64,000 nt of DNA from Leidyana gryllorum EB-2025a (Eukaryota; Apicomplexa). This document shows positions 23,901 to 37,365 of this stretch, piece by piece (the first letter of the stretch is position 1; each line of letters starts with the position of its first letter). A model generated the notes under the pieces. The model ran no database searches and was not told the DNA's origin. It was given only the letters and a program-made list of their open reading frames with translations. Location: assembly GCA_048772705.1 (NCBI GenBank), contig JBLWGC010000036.1:248001-312000 (forward strand), written 5' to 3'. The position numbers were made by a program, and so were the translations under genes.

Positions 23901-26900
23901 TTTGCCATCTCGCGTCGCCAAATGGCGGCCTTGAGCCTCCTCAACTGGAAACTCGGAACGTCGCAGAGTCTAGAGTCCGCTTCATCCTCAAAGTCATCGC
24001 TGCCCTCTATTTTACCGTCCTTCCGAAGATCCTGCCACTCATCTGAGTCTTCTTGTGACTCGGGAGTCGGGATTTGTGTCGTCCGCTGATCGTCCAGGAC
24101 GCTCAATGTTGGAGGTTTGGGGACCGGACGACACAACTTTTCCAGTGACATGACGGGCAGAACCTCTGAGAGCTGTAACGCGTGGGCCAATGCCATTTCG
24201 TCATCAGTGAATGTGACAAACGCAACCAGTATGTGTAGATCCATGCCACTCTGGACAAAGCTTAGGCCCTCTCTGGCCACCGTCAAATGCTCGACCGTCT
24301 CCCCGAAAAGTAGGGATCGAGCAGCATTATCGAGTCTCTGAGCCTGGGACCACTTTAGACCGACCTCGCCTTTCACACTGAGAGTGGCGGCTGGGTGATG
24401 AAGGTTACTTATACAGGCTGACTCTAATATGGCCTCGCCACTGCCAACAATACTCCCGACGCGCCATGTCTCGCTCGCAGCTGAAAAGTAGGCGAACAGT
24501 ATGGGCTCTTCCAGTTTACCCTCCTTTCTCCGTGTCTTCCAATAGTTATCGACCCAAGCGCCACTAACAGGAGTTTTGGGGGCGTGCGGCTCTCTGCCCG
24601 TCTCGATACCGGGCAATTTGACATAAATTGGTCGGAAGTTGTACATCCGATCCAACAAACAGAAGGCGCCGCGCAACGGTTTGAACTCAGCACTCGTTAT
24701 CAGATGTATTCTGAGGGGCAGATCGGCCAATGCCATAATGTGCGCTTCTCCGGCAGCCAGAGTACCGATTCCGTTACTTATAACATCATCAGACCCCGTC
24801 TTTCGAGAATCCACAATTGTAGTGGTGTTGTTCCCGCCGCTCTTTGACGATGTGAAAGGAATAACGGGACGCCATATCCCATATCTTCTCGTACCTTTCC
24901 GGAGACATATGACAACGTGCTGACGCCTCTTATCGTCTGAGCCGGACTCATTAGGGCCACTTCGCTGACTGGAATTGCTTGTTGGTGAAGATTCCTCTTC
25001 ACATATGGGCCCGAGACACATAGAATGCCCGGCCAGATCGATTATTCGGAGACTCAGCATCCCAAATCCTTCGTCGCCCTCGTTGTCCTTATATCCTTTG
25101 ACCATATACTTGGCGGCTTCAGTGTCGTCACACACGCTCGTGCTCAACACATAGGCATTGTCCTCATCCGACCTCCTCAGGACATAGTCTCCGGAAGGGA
25201 AATCGGGGATTGTGGAATGTACAGTCAGTAACATTGGAGTCCACAACAAACTAACATCCAGTTCCCGAAGATTCAGCCGACTTCGGCCGCCTTCGTTCCA
25301 GTCCACATCCAGCCCTCCCGGGCCGATACTCAAGCGGTTGTATTGGCTCGTCAGAAGCGTTTCATACTGTCTGCTCAAGAGACAGCTGACCAGAGACAGA
25401 GACGGGTTACTGCTGACGACCATCTTCCATTTGCCCTCAGTGTTGTCGTACACAACAGCAGTTTTGGCGAAACTGCCATCACTATTGACTTTACAGTATA
25501 CAGGTTTGTCTTCTATCATCAATCGAGTCCTGCCGTAGAGTGCGAGGATCGAAGTATCCTCACAGCTCAAACTTAAGCGGAAAGCGGGATCTTCACATTC
25601 CTCGCGAGCAATGACGGCGAAGCTTGGAATGCTCTCCAGGCCTTCGGAGGTGGCCACAAACCACCCACTGTTGGTCGGACAGGGGCCGCTTACGTCTCCT
25701 TTGGGGTGTTTGAGCAGAGGTTGGCTGAGATCAGTTGGACTCAAAGTGAAGGCAATCTTGTCGCTGACAGCCAATGGGCCCGCCACTCCTCCTATCTGCA
25801 CGCTCCCAACAATCTTCCACTCCATCATTCTCGAATCGTACAGAAGTTTTCGGACGCCTTTGCAGCCGCGGTGCTCATACACCGGACGGAAGCTTTCGAT
25901 CTCCCCATTCAGATGATACGTTCCTAATATTCCCATTTCATCCTTCCCTGCTGCCGCATCTGTGATGACAACTTCAACGACACGTGGTACACTATAGTCA
26001 CCGCGGCCCGAGCGTAAGGTGAGGGGCATCGAATTCTTCACTCGAATCGACAGCTCCAACAGAACCTCGCAGCTTTCACTGCAGCATCCATATTGGTGGG
26101 CCAACAGCAAATCTACTGGCATCCCGCGCTGACACACGGGGCACAACTCGTAATTGCTCGGCAACAGCTGGACGACCAAACTGGCAAAGTTGCTGTCGCG
26201 GAACAGCTGTCCACAGGTGACATGTTTGAGCGGCAGTGAACTCAGCGCCCGAGTGCCCAGATGCTCCTGGAAGAACATTAGCGATGAGTCTGTGGGCAGA
26301 TTGTCGACATCCATCATGGCGGCTTCGAGGTTCTCTTGCAGTAAGTGTAGTTTGGATTTGACCCCTTCTTCGCCCCGCAGAACAGCTTCACTCTCGTGCA
26401 GCAGACAGGCGACGATATCTCTCCTCAGACTGAAGATATCCTTCATGGTGCGTTTCAAAGCGAGCTGAATCACCGAGCTATACATATGCAGCTCGTCACT
26501 ACTTTTGACCATCAGAGTCCCCAGATACATGGAGGACATGTCCGCGGGGTTATATCCTTTCAGAAAGAGGAGGATTGTGCCTTCTTCGACGGCACAGCAC
26601 GTAGTCGGGAGGAAGTCATCCGCTTCTTCGTCCTTCAAAAGCTCCATCGCGTGCTGTAAGCTTTCATTTGGGGTTGCATTGGCAAAGTACCTAACGTAGC
26701 CGCAGATATTGACAAAATAGGAACTCAGAATGCTGCCGGGCTTCTTGACGCCGATCAGGAATATAGCATTACAAACCGCTCCCTTTTGTGTATTCCTGGT
26801 GGTCGGCATGATGGTTACATAACTATCCACCAAGTCCAACGGCTGCATTGGCTGCAGACCGCATGTCCAGAGCCTCTGACCACTGGCGTCCGTAACTGGT

Positions 26901-29900
26901 TTGGTTTGGAGAGCGTACAGTGCCGACTCTTCCAGGGCATCGCCATGGAGCAACGATAAGAGGAGCGCGAGGTCCGCTACTTCCGTCTTGCTGCGACACG
27001 CCACGTGGAATGTGATGGGCAAAGTCTGCATTTTGAGCACTGCGAGTTCCTCCGTACTGAACATCTCTCCCAGACCGCCGTTGGACAACCATTGGTGTCC
27101 AGTATTCAGGAAGGCTAAAACTGGATCAAAGTCGTCACTCAGGCGCACTTCGCCGGCCGCCAGACTTTGCCATCCACGCCCGGCTTTCCCATTCTGCGCA
27201 GAGGGAGGAGAGTCGGCGGCATCCCCTCTTGTAGAAGCGCCTCGTTTGCTTCTCAACTTGGGGCGACGAATTATGCTTCTCAGAGCGTCGCAGTTGATTC
27301 CATTCATCATTTGAACGTCGTCAACCAGAAAGATATCGATAGCTCGGTCGTCTTGGCCGGCAAAGTTCCCACTCAACGAGGCTGGAGGGCACCCGTGAAG
27401 TCGTTCTCCGCCTTTGAACCGATCGGCAAAGTGCCCTTGGGATTTGTAGTGGGTTGTGAAACTAACAGTCTCCATCAGTGTCTGCGGGGGAGGAACTCCC
27501 GGATGAGGATTCTGCAAAGGTGTCCATTCCATTGCGAGCTTTGCAGACTCAGCCCCCGGTGCAGGGTCGCGTCGCTGAACCACAGTGCTCGGTAGAAGCC
27601 GTGGCTTCCGTTTACCACTCTTCGCTCGCCTCTTCGACAGCTCCTCTTCGTAGTCACTCGTTCCCGAGCTCACACCGCTCAGGTTGTCATCAAACAATTC
27701 ACATATGCGTTTCACTGACGGTGCATTGCGATCCTTAAAGAAAGAAGTCCATTTTGCATTGCCTCGGGTCTGATAAGATTGTGGAGAACCGTCGTCGGAC
27801 CTGTCGTCCCCGCTTAGCTCGTGGATGTCTTCCAAGTCGTCGCTGGGAATGAACAAAGGCTCCTCATCTTCTACCAAACCCTCACATTCACAGACGTCCA
27901 GTCCCTCAGACTCGAACCGTTCTAACATCTGACTGCGGAATTCTCGACAACTGCGCTTTCTGCTCTCATCGATCATAACCGGCGGGAAACTGCTCTCCTT
28001 CCAGGTGACCACCCCCTCGTCGAACGTGGGGAAGTTTAAACTCCAGTCATAGTTCCGACCATCAGATTTCTGAAAGACCTCATTGATCTCGCAACTCGGC
28101 CTCGCGACGTCGATACCCTCATTGAACATTACCGCTCCCAATGCAGCGTACTCCATTGGCGCGTCATCGTCACCACTCCCGGCCGTCTCGCTCTCGAGTG
28201 CCGGAGCCGCCTTGGATTTGGCCCCCGGTTTCCCGTGACCCGAAGTGTCCACCACTTCCGGAAGCGAGAAGAAGAGGGGCAGTACTCGCAGAGTTTGATC
28301 CAAATCCTGCCCAGCACGGAGCATCGCGACCACTCGGGCTACGTGATCGACTTTGGTGTAGGTGAAGTGTAATGGAACAAACCCGGCATTGAAGGTCCAG
28401 TAGTTGCACGGCACCTGTCCAGTATTCAGGAGCAAAAGTTCGTCACTCATTTGATCCTCGTCTATCCCAAATCCAAATATAAATGATCGTCCTTCCACCG
28501 ATGTGGTGTTGTGGATTGTACTCGTGGCCGACCCCGAGAGCCCATCAAACTGCAGTAGAGAGGCGTCAGTCCGTGGATCTTCATTGGTCCCCGTCCTAAC
28601 ACCCGAGCCGCCTGCGTTCTCTCGGGCGGGAGCCCATTCTGCCGGCTGACTCTCTCCCGAGGCAGCCTCACCTTTCGCTATCAGCGTCTCCACATACTGT
28701 CGGGTTTGCGGGAGGGGATAGAGACCCGGCACGTGCTCGGTGGAGACAGACCAGGTTCCAGTCAGATAGTCTTTGACGAAACACACAATGCGGTGGGCAC
28801 CATTCGACCCTCCAACCGGCACAGCAGCCAGAATGGAGTTCAGGAAGAAACGCGAACGCGCTTCCGGCAGGGCACCTTTGGCCGGACTGCCGGCCACACC
28901 TTTGAACAGTCCACCAGCTGACTCTTCCTTCTCAAAGTCTTCCTCCTCTTCCATCAGTTCGCCGAGATCCAGGTACTCCGGAACAGTCAGAGAGCCCCGT
29001 GACTCGCTCAGAGAAGCTGTGCTGCAAAACTCGTCCACTCTCGAGTGCAGCACATTGATACTCATTTCCACAGGCAGTGAGATTAGCGTAGTCTGAGCAG
29101 TCACTGAGCATTCCTCCCCATTGGGCATCAGAAAATTGCTCAGAGACCGCTCCGAGCAGTAAGCGGAGATGAGATTCTCAAGCGATACGTTGGCATTAGG
29201 GTCATAATGCAGCTGAAGTTGCTCTATGGTCCGCGCGTTCACGTAACCCTTTGAGGCAAAGTCCACACCTTCACTCGCAGATTGCGATTTCGCCTGAGCA
29301 CCACCACCGCCCTTGCCGCCTGACGAGTTGTTTTGGGGCACCACCAAAGTTGCCTCATCCAAACACAGGAAGGTTTGGACGAGGTTTCGACATGAATCGG
29401 CCGCGCTCTTCGCTTCACCATCGACCAAAGAGGGGTAACAGGCCTCGGTGGCAGCAATCAGTGTCGGTCGCAGCGCTTGTAGAAGAGTGTAGACATCAAA
29501 TACCTCCAAAGCAGAGTGCAAGCGGCACAGCTCGGTTGTTGCTTTGACTATCCGGAATATCCACTTTCGAGGAATTCGCCGAGTGGGCTCCTTCTGGGAA
29601 GCCCGCATGGCACCCTTAACGGTGGCCACCAACAGCACCGCCAGCGTCGGTAAACTCAGATTCTCGCGACCTTCCAGAGTGATACGACTCGGCAGATTCA
29701 ACCTCATCCGAACGCCGTTCGCCTCAGGGTCGCTGGGGTCGGGGGCGGTGTTCCGCTCACTATTGTTCTGGGCTAAAGTCTTTGGATTCAGACCGAATGC
29801 CTTCATAGTCTCGTGTGACACCGAAACAGTCTCCTCTGCAGCTTGCTGATTGCGTGTCTCCTTGAGCCAGGTACGCACTGCCTTGACCACTGCGCGATGG

Positions 29901-31501
29901 TGTATGTAGTGCAGGAAGCTGAGCACCATCTCCACACTCGGTGTGAAGAGAGTGCCTTGGATCAGAGGTTCCAAGGCCTGCCAAGCCTCGCTTGTGGATC
30001 CCAAGCAGCCTATTTCGAACCACGGAAGGAGATTGCGAAGTTGGCGGACAAGTGGTTTGTCCGACCGCAGGGCATCCTCGCGGGCGAAACGGCCTTTCCA
30101 GATGTCTCCGGCTTGTTTTACGGGATGCTCCAGGCTCAGAACAGTTCCTCTTTGCTCAAAAGCCATGCGGAAGCGCTGACTCTTTCGGACACAGTGCGGT
30201 CGCACAGTCGCCGTGATGGTGGAGATCATTTTGTTCTGATCACCGTGTCTGGGAACCACTGATTCGTAATTCCAACTCAAGGGACTCCAATGATTGACCC
30301 GTTTCGCGAGTTCATCGAGTTCTTCCTCGTTCAGTAAAGCTTCGGTATCCCTCTTCTTGGACCTATTCGCGGCACCCATTTTCCGACGGGCAAAATCGCC
30401 AGGTACCAAGCATCGCTGTACCGGTTCAATGAATCGTGAGGCAAGCCGAATGCGCAGAACGGCTTGCGCGGGTTTGCCTCCAACGAAGGTTTTGCCAGTC
30501 TTGCTATTGATCTCAGTTGACAAAACTTGTGCTTTAGTGAGCCTTGGAATGTCTATGACGGGATTGCTGTTGCTTATTGCTTGAATACCCCAAACGCTGG
30601 CGCTATGGTCGTTAATGTTGCGCCAATTGAGTAACGTGACCTCGTAGAACACCTGTGGGACACTCCACATGTAGCTTTCGAACGTAGGGGAGTTACTATT
30701 GGGTGGCCGCGCGGGTTTGTGAAACTCGAGTCGCACAGCGACGCTATCGGCCATGGGCGGCGGCGGATTCTTCACTCGGATTCCCCGTTTGCGATGCCTG
30801 AGAGTCTCTGATGATCCACCACCGGCCCCACCTGGAGCCGGATTGATAGCCGCTGTAACCTTAAGATGCAAACCTCCGATTGTACGTCTTTTTCCCTCAG
30901 CAGTAGCTGTACGTTTAGATAGCAGAGTGGGCACATCAAGTGACACCACATCAGCGTCCACCCAGCCTGTAGCATCTTGGCAGCAAAGGTGGTTTACGAA
31001 AAACTCGCTTCCGGTTTGCTTCATGAACGAGTGCACAGTTATATCGAGTTGCTCTTTCAGAGTTCTACCGTCAGGTGTAGATAGTTTGTTGGCCGGGGTT
31101 TCGGGTCGTAGCCGAGTCCACGCCACTCCTCTGGCGCTCAACGCCGTTCGTCCGTCTCCCGAGCGCTTGTACAGTTGAAAGGTGCCTTCTTTGGCGTGGT
31201 CATTAACGGGACCGAAAGAAACTCCCATGTCATCCAATTCTTCAATCAAGCGTTGTAGCCGGACTCTGGTGCCCCATCCTTGCGCGAGTGCCGTCAAGCG
31301 AGCGATTTGAATCTTGTGTGCGAATGCTCCGTCAGTATGGGGCCACCACACACCGCCTTCCGAGTACGGAACGGGGACCCTGACAACGGGCATAAACCAA
31401 CATGCTGAACGGAATGGACTGTGACAGTCAACAATCTGATCAACTATCTCGTATTCGCTGCAGGTATACTCGCTCTCAACGTCTTCGGCCGATGTGGTCA
31501 T
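20928..31501 (-). CDS. Unrecognised 3492-residue protein
   Basis: Exons 31501-23274, 23227-23052 and 23002-20928 join in frame (introns 46 and 49 bases). I do not recognise the family. Visible features: a tryptophan-rich N-terminal half without repeats; a CPVC...H...CC...C cluster near 26140-26060 that could bind zinc; downstream of it several similar modules of the form (R/K)PVY ... Y(D/F) ... W(K/R)(I/V/M); a lysine run near 23490-23450; and a C-terminal region rich in Pro, Ser and Thr that ends in a conserved-looking acidic/tryptophan tail. No signal peptide or membrane segment. The ATG follows GAG directly and is 69 bases after the syntaxin stop. The size of exon 1 (8.2 kb, uninterrupted) argues for strong coding constraint. 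Confidence 0.8.
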
Positions 31502-31570
31502 CTCGACCGAAAAAATTCAATTCGAGTACTACTCGGCCGTGCGTGTTACCCCAGAGCCTAACTACCAAGA

Positions 31571-32874
31571 TCATCCACCCAGGTACACAATGAGGGGCAG
31601 AATGATGCAAACTGCCAAGAGGATCAGACAGGTGGATATGTAACATGCCCACTGCGAGAAAGGTGTCTATTTTGACGGTGTGAACTCACTTTCTTAGACT
31701 TGGCTTGATTTATTCTGGCCTGGACCAAGTCCTTCTCGGCTTTCTCTGTATAATCCTTGGCGTTCTGGACGGAGAACTCTATCTGGTCCAACAGTTCGCC
31801 CTGCGCCTCTACCAAGGTCGCTAGGTCAACGAACATTTGGTGCAGTTCCTGGACACCTGACAGTTATGCATAGTACACATCGACCGCCCAGCAGCTCACT
31901 CTGTTCGAGCCGTTTGACGTCTCGATGCTTGAGTTCAATATCATGGACTGCATAGGCCAAATTCTCATGTGCGCCGGTCATACGAGCGTGTATAGCCTTC
32001 TGAGCCACCATATTATCGGCGTCATCGACCATTTCCTGTATTTCACGATCACTGGCGCCAGGGTAGACTGCCAATAAACAGTCAGTTCACTCGCGGACAG
32101 CTCGCCTACCTGCCGGGGAGTGATCACATAAACGGTCTTTCCCTCAGACCCAATCAAACGTACCTATTTTCACTTGACGTTCTATCTTCTCCTTCACTGC
32201 GTTCTTGTATTCCGTCTGCAGCGCTCTGTAACCCTGCAATAGCTCTCGGAACTTGCGAGTGAGGGCAGCGTGCATTCCATCTCGAATACGAGCCTCGCTG
32301 GAATCAGCATTCCTTGACCGAAAAAGATCATTGTCTTGCTTGAGGTTCTCCAAAGCCTTCTTTGTAGCCAAAACAGATTTGTTTGTAACAGTGATCTTCT
32401 GCTGCAGTTGGGTTGAAGCCTCTATTCATCGGCTATGGAAGATCGGGCGTAGATCCATACTCACGCTGTTCCTCCGAAGGTGTAGCAGCCTTCACCATCT
32501 CCAATTTGAATCTCTTGATCTCGTCCATAGATTTATATATCTCGGCTATCCCAGCTTGTATGCCGTTAATTGAACCCAGATAGTCCGACATGAACCCCGC
32601 TTCTGACACCTGACCCACATCAGAGTACACACTCAGCCACCAGCGTACACACACACACAGAGGTACATTCCGCCTCCCAATGAATACACGCAATTGAGAC
32701 GTTCAGTCTCACCTCGACTTGACTGGCGGCACCCACTTGGGCCTCGAAAACACCCATGTCAGTACCTTCATGGGGGCGAGCCAAAAGAACGGCCGAAGAG
32801 TCCGGTAGAAGTTCCGCTAAGCCGTTGTCCCTGGCCTGAACTAACGCCTTGAGGTCAGATAGACGGTCCTGCAT
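31571..32874 (-). CDS. Syntaxin (Qa-SNARE), tail-anchored
   Basis: Membrane-fusion SNARE. Exons 32874-32713, 32609-32465, 32421-32164, 32067-31900, 31856-31690 and 31651-31571 give 326 residues. An N-terminal helical Habc-like region precedes the SNARE motif (about residues 230-295), with the zero-layer glutamine in LVEAQGELLDQIE, closely matching syntaxin 1-type VESQGE. A C-terminal anchor (WACYISTCLILLAVCIILPL) ends two residues after a Gly-Gly. The third exon is reached through a TAG acceptor at 32422, which restores frame and gives Gln-rich sequence; nearer CAG sites do not. The next gene on this strand begins 69 bases after the stop. Confidence 0.92.
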
Positions 32875-32901
32875 ATCTTCTTGTTAAGGTCATATATATA
32901 T

Positions 32902-35407
32902 ATGTTGACGACTGTTTTTTCGAGGCAACAGGGCCGCTCCTCCAATGGCAAAAAGGCGGGCCTCTACTGGACTGCTGTAGGCGGCTCGCAATTCCTAGAC
33001 GGCTCACGGACGAACTCAATATCGCAAGCGGCCCAACTCTATAGCGTTGTTCCGCCCTTATTACCTCAACATGCTTACATGCGTAAGCGGCGATGTTTGA
33101 TGCCGCGTCGGTCAAATCTGGATTTGGTAATGGATACCTTTTCACTATGTCTTATTGATGACATACTCAAAAGCGGTGATATCACGGGACTTCTAGCTGC
33201 TTGTGCGCCAGAAAGATTGCCTACGGGCTGGTCTGTGCTCCAAAAAGCCTTGTGCCTATATTCTGTCATAGTGGCTCTTGAGACAAACATTATACCGAAC
33301 TGTTCCTTCATAATTGAAGAATGGATCAAGAACCCGCATCTGGCCAAACTCGGTTGGAGCAGCTTTCTGGGGCGGTATATTCGGTGTAATCCATTCTCGG
33401 TCCCTGCCAGCGCAATGCACTCGATGATCCAAAGACATCCTTCCGCCGACAGCGCGCCCCTGCTCGAAGCCGTCTCCATGCGTGTGCTGCCGTACTATTT
33501 CGATCAATCACATTGGTTATGGAATATTTTATTGCAAGCCATTCTTCAGGACGGCATACGCAAACCTAAAACTATTGCATTCGATATTCCGTGGCCGCGT
33601 TCTCAAATTTCAAAAGCGCTCGTGTACACATTCGCCCGATCTCCCCGGAGACCGCCAGAAACCACCGATTATCTGGCCGCAGATGCGGCTGCCCGTCTAG
33701 TTCTACCGTTCTTCCGAGAGAGCCGTAGTAATCGGCTTATACTTCAGATTCTCATGTTATACCTCAATCTTGCGCACACAGCAGTGGGGTTGGATGTGTT
33801 GACTGAGGTTCGCCTTTATGGTGCTGTCAAAGTAGACGCTCAGCATGTGTCTGTGTTGTTGGCGAGAGACTATCACTCAGAACAGAATGTGTTACGCAAT
33901 CTGGTGGCAGCGTCATCCCGACTTTCCAAAAAGACGCAACGGCAGTTGTGGAGCGATCTAGTCAGACTATTGCTTCCGGAGTTGCGCAACCGAATTGAGA
34001 ACTCCCTGTACCGGGTGAGGAGACAGCCGTTCTATGGAGTTCAGTCTGCCTCTCAGCACCTATCAATTGAGGATCTATGTTGCCAGCCGAGCGGGGGTCC
34101 AACAGAGGATGCATCAACTACTCCTGCAGATTCGCGTCTTGTCACTAATCTTTCGTCAGCAACGACGCCAACTAACGGTGCAGATGCCGCGTTGAATCGT
34201 TTCATGTCGAGTGGGGGGACGTCGCCGAGTCCCAACATGAACAGGATGCAATGCTGGATTGCAGGCAACAGCCGTGAACCTGCAACGTGCTCGGCCGGTG
34301 ACACGGTGACGATAACCAGTCTGCCCAATCCTAAGGGCGATTCTGTCAGCACTTTCTGCTATCAATTACAAACCCATGTGCTCTTGGATAGTCGACAATC
34401 GGTGTTCGCATATGCGCTGGCCTCGTTGTCCGACAATGACGGTAATCTTTGTATACAATGTTTTGATGCCTATTGATGGAGCAGTTGGATCACACATTTG
34501 TGGGGTTCTTGGCAGTATAACTATTCGAGTTGGGAGCGCCAAACGCACAGTCGCTGGTCTCGCATTCGATTTTAGTGTTGGACAAGCGCTCGAGTTACCG
34601 GAACCGACCTATGACCCCTCACGGATGATCCCACTACACAGCATCAGCAATCCTTACTTGACACGACCGCGGATCCCTGTTGCTTTTATGATCGGTATTA
34701 CAGAAGAGGACATTAGTTGGACGGCACAGAGGACCAGTCGAACGAGAGTTGCGGTGCAGTGGCCGAAAAGCCAAGAAACTGATATGACAATGTTCGTTGT
34801 GGTGGCGAGCAGAAATCAGAAATTCGTGGAGATTGCTGTTGAGCCAGGCGCTGGTCCCGCTCCTTCCCATTCCTGTCTGCGTTTCCATTGCTGTGCCCAC
34901 CCTACAGGCGTTACGCATCCACGGCAAGTATGGGGGTCTACTTTCAGACGTCAGGACTTGACATTGGACCACCTGGCAATTCTGGCAAGCGTCCGAGCAC
35001 CATCCACAGACTCGAAGAGCCAACCTCGTTTGAGGACCACTCAACAACAGCAGAAGGGACGAACGTCAGCAACCGGCCGTGGCCGCTCCTCTCAAACCCC
35101 CAAAGGTCAGCGACCAACACCTTCCTCGGACGGGAGTCGATCGTTGGCTACCAAGCAACTTGACGACTGTGCACAATGGATGAGCTTACAGCGTCAGGGG
35201 TGCCCCCTCTGTCACATCAGCCCCCGCCAGCCATACGAACAAGGTTTGGAAATATCTCCGCCGGATGAGGCTGCTGAAGAAGTGTCCCAGCTGTGGGGAG
35301 GCCAGAATGGGAGTCGAACGCTCCGTGCTTGGCAGCTGTTTGCGGTGAGAATGGACTTCGGAGCGCCTGGCAGGTTCCAGAGGTTCAGGCACAATGACAA
35401 GCGCTGA
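32902..35407 (+). CDS. Unrecognised protein, about 820 residues, 2 exons
   Basis: Exon 1 runs to 34441 and joins exon 2 (34485-35407) through a 43-base GTAATC...GCAG intron, in frame. The first half is helical and leucine-rich, resembling an alpha-solenoid; the second half carries beta-like stretches (ITIRVGSAKRTVAGLAFDF; FVVVASRNQKFVEIAVEP) and then a basic Gln/Ser/Arg-rich linker. No family recognised. The start is uncertain: the ATG at 32902 is only 27 bases from the divergent syntaxin ATG, and 33079 or 33103 are possible alternatives. Its stop is 10 bases from the converging PRP19 stop. Confidence 0.6.
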
Positions 35408-35417
35408 CTATGATTGA

Positions 35418-37331
35418 TCAACTCATTTCGGGCTCCGATTCGCACTGATAGTTAGTTAGCACTCCATCTTTTGATAGCGCTAAGTAGAAGTCGTCTGACA
35501 GCCTATCAAAGGATGCCGACGTGAAGCCCTTTGTACCCTGATACTGCACAACAAAGTCGTACTTCTTCTTGTCCTTTTGAGTGTAGAGCCGGATACCAGC
35601 ATCAGTCGCCACCAGCAGGTGTTTTCCTGTATAAAGTGATAGAATTACTGCACACACCAAAGGGACCTACCGGAATGATCAAACTCAGCATGAAGTGCTG
35701 CCGCACCCAAGTCGAGCTCCTGAATCACAGCGGTCTTTCGCAAATCCCATATCATCGCAGTGCCCCCTGAAGTCGCAGCCACCAGAGTGTATCCAATCTC
35801 ATTGAAGGCAATCGTTGTTATGTCGCCTTTCACATTCGGAGGAATCGATGGCTCTGCTTTGAGCTCCCTCTTCTTCATGTCCCACACTGGCAGTTCACGC
35901 TGTGTGGCTCCCACAGCCACCATGCCATCGGGCTGGAAGGCCAAACACCTAATCTTGGACTGAGGCTTCACCCCATCCATCCTCCATCCAATGGCGCATT
36001 GGGCGATGTCCAGTACAGTCCAGCTGTCTCCATTAGTACACACAGCTGCGTGAGTCCCAGACGGATGCAGCTCCATATCCGTGACCGGTCCTTCTCCTAC
36101 TTGGAACACATATGCACAGGACATTTTGAGCTCCTTAGGAATTAAGTCAGGGTTCTTCAAATCCACGAAGCGACCGGACCCGCGGACAGTGGGACCGCTG
36201 GTCAGCCAAACCAGGTCATCGAGAGTGTTGTGTCCCTCATCTTTCCAGTATCTGATGCATCGAAGCACACACATTTGAGACACACGCTTCTTTCCGTTGC
36301 ACTCACCGGACAGTGCCGTCCTCTCCAGCAGTGAGGATCATGAACGCGGATTTGAAGGGAGCAGCGGACGAGCTGCTGGCGCGCAGGGCCGAGAGCGCCG
36401 ATGGGGCCAAATGTGACTCCGAGGGGAAGAGCAGACAACGAATAGCGGTGATCCGGCCCTCGTGGCCGGATAGAGTGGCAAGAACGGCTTTGGTCTGCCA
36501 GTTTACGAGAATCAGGTGTCCGTTGTCACACCCGAGAGCCACAATAGCCGGGACTTTAGGTTTAGTGGGCTCTGTGATGCCGGCGATGGCAACTTCAAAC
36601 GCCGTTATAGTGCCTTCAGGAGCCTTGTACTCTTCAGACTCTTTACATTGCTCCTTCATTTTATCTGCTGTGCGATACTGCACAGTCCTCTGTTTACGAG
36701 CCGCCAGCAATGACTTTTGCAGCTCAGTCCAGCGCTGCGTCGTTCCTTCTATGTCGACAGCAGTGCGGGCCTTCTTGCTGGCGGGTTCCATGGATCCGGA
36801 TCCTCCGGCTGCCTCAGCTTGCGAAAGCTTCTGTTGAGCTTCTTCCAGTTGTCGCCTTAGGAGGTCGATTTCCTCTATCTTCTGAGCCACAGCTCGGGTG
36901 GATCCGTCTCGGAGATATAAAAGGTTGGTGACCTGCATTCGAGCTTCATCGCGCTCCTTGTGCAGACGAAGATTCTCAATGCTTAATAAGTCAAACTGTT
37001 TCTGAACCGCACCCAATAAGTCGCCAACATCTCCGAGGATAACAGACGACGGCCTTTTGATCCCTGAGTCTGTGAGCAGAAGATTGTGTGTGTGGTGTTT
37101 GCGTCACACCGCTTACGTTTCAGCGCAATCAAGTCTTTCTTGCTCAAGGGGTTTCCAGTGACTGGACACGTAGCTGTCTTGGCTAGATGCTCCTCAATCA
37201 ACCGGCGGTCATATAAGTGACCCTCTGTATGGGTTTGATTGACGTGGAAGGGTTTGTTATCGCAAGACTGTACCTGGAGTAACTACTGGGTCCGTTGGGA
37301 CCTGGCCAGATATCTCGCATATGAATGACAT
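35418..37331 (-). CDS. PRP19: Pre-mRNA-processing factor 19 (U-box, WD40)
   Basis: Spliceosomal E3 ubiquitin ligase of the NineTeen complex. Exons 37331-37274, 37224-37117, 37069-36307, 36251-35671 and 35626-35418 give 572 residues. The N-terminus is the Prp19 U-box (MSFICEISGQVPTDPVVTP, then YDRRLIEEHLAKT...CPVTGNPL), followed by a tetramerising coiled coil (about residues 80-180) and a C-terminal WD40 propeller (SGHEGRITAIRCL; LTAGEDGTVRYWKD; AAVCTNGDSWTVLD; VGATQRELPVWDMK; IWDLRK). Length and order match the family. The gene starts 34 bases after the stop of its same-strand upstream neighbour. Confidence 0.95.
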
Positions 37332-37365
37332 GCTGCACGAAACGGCCAAAAAAAGGAGCGTCAAC

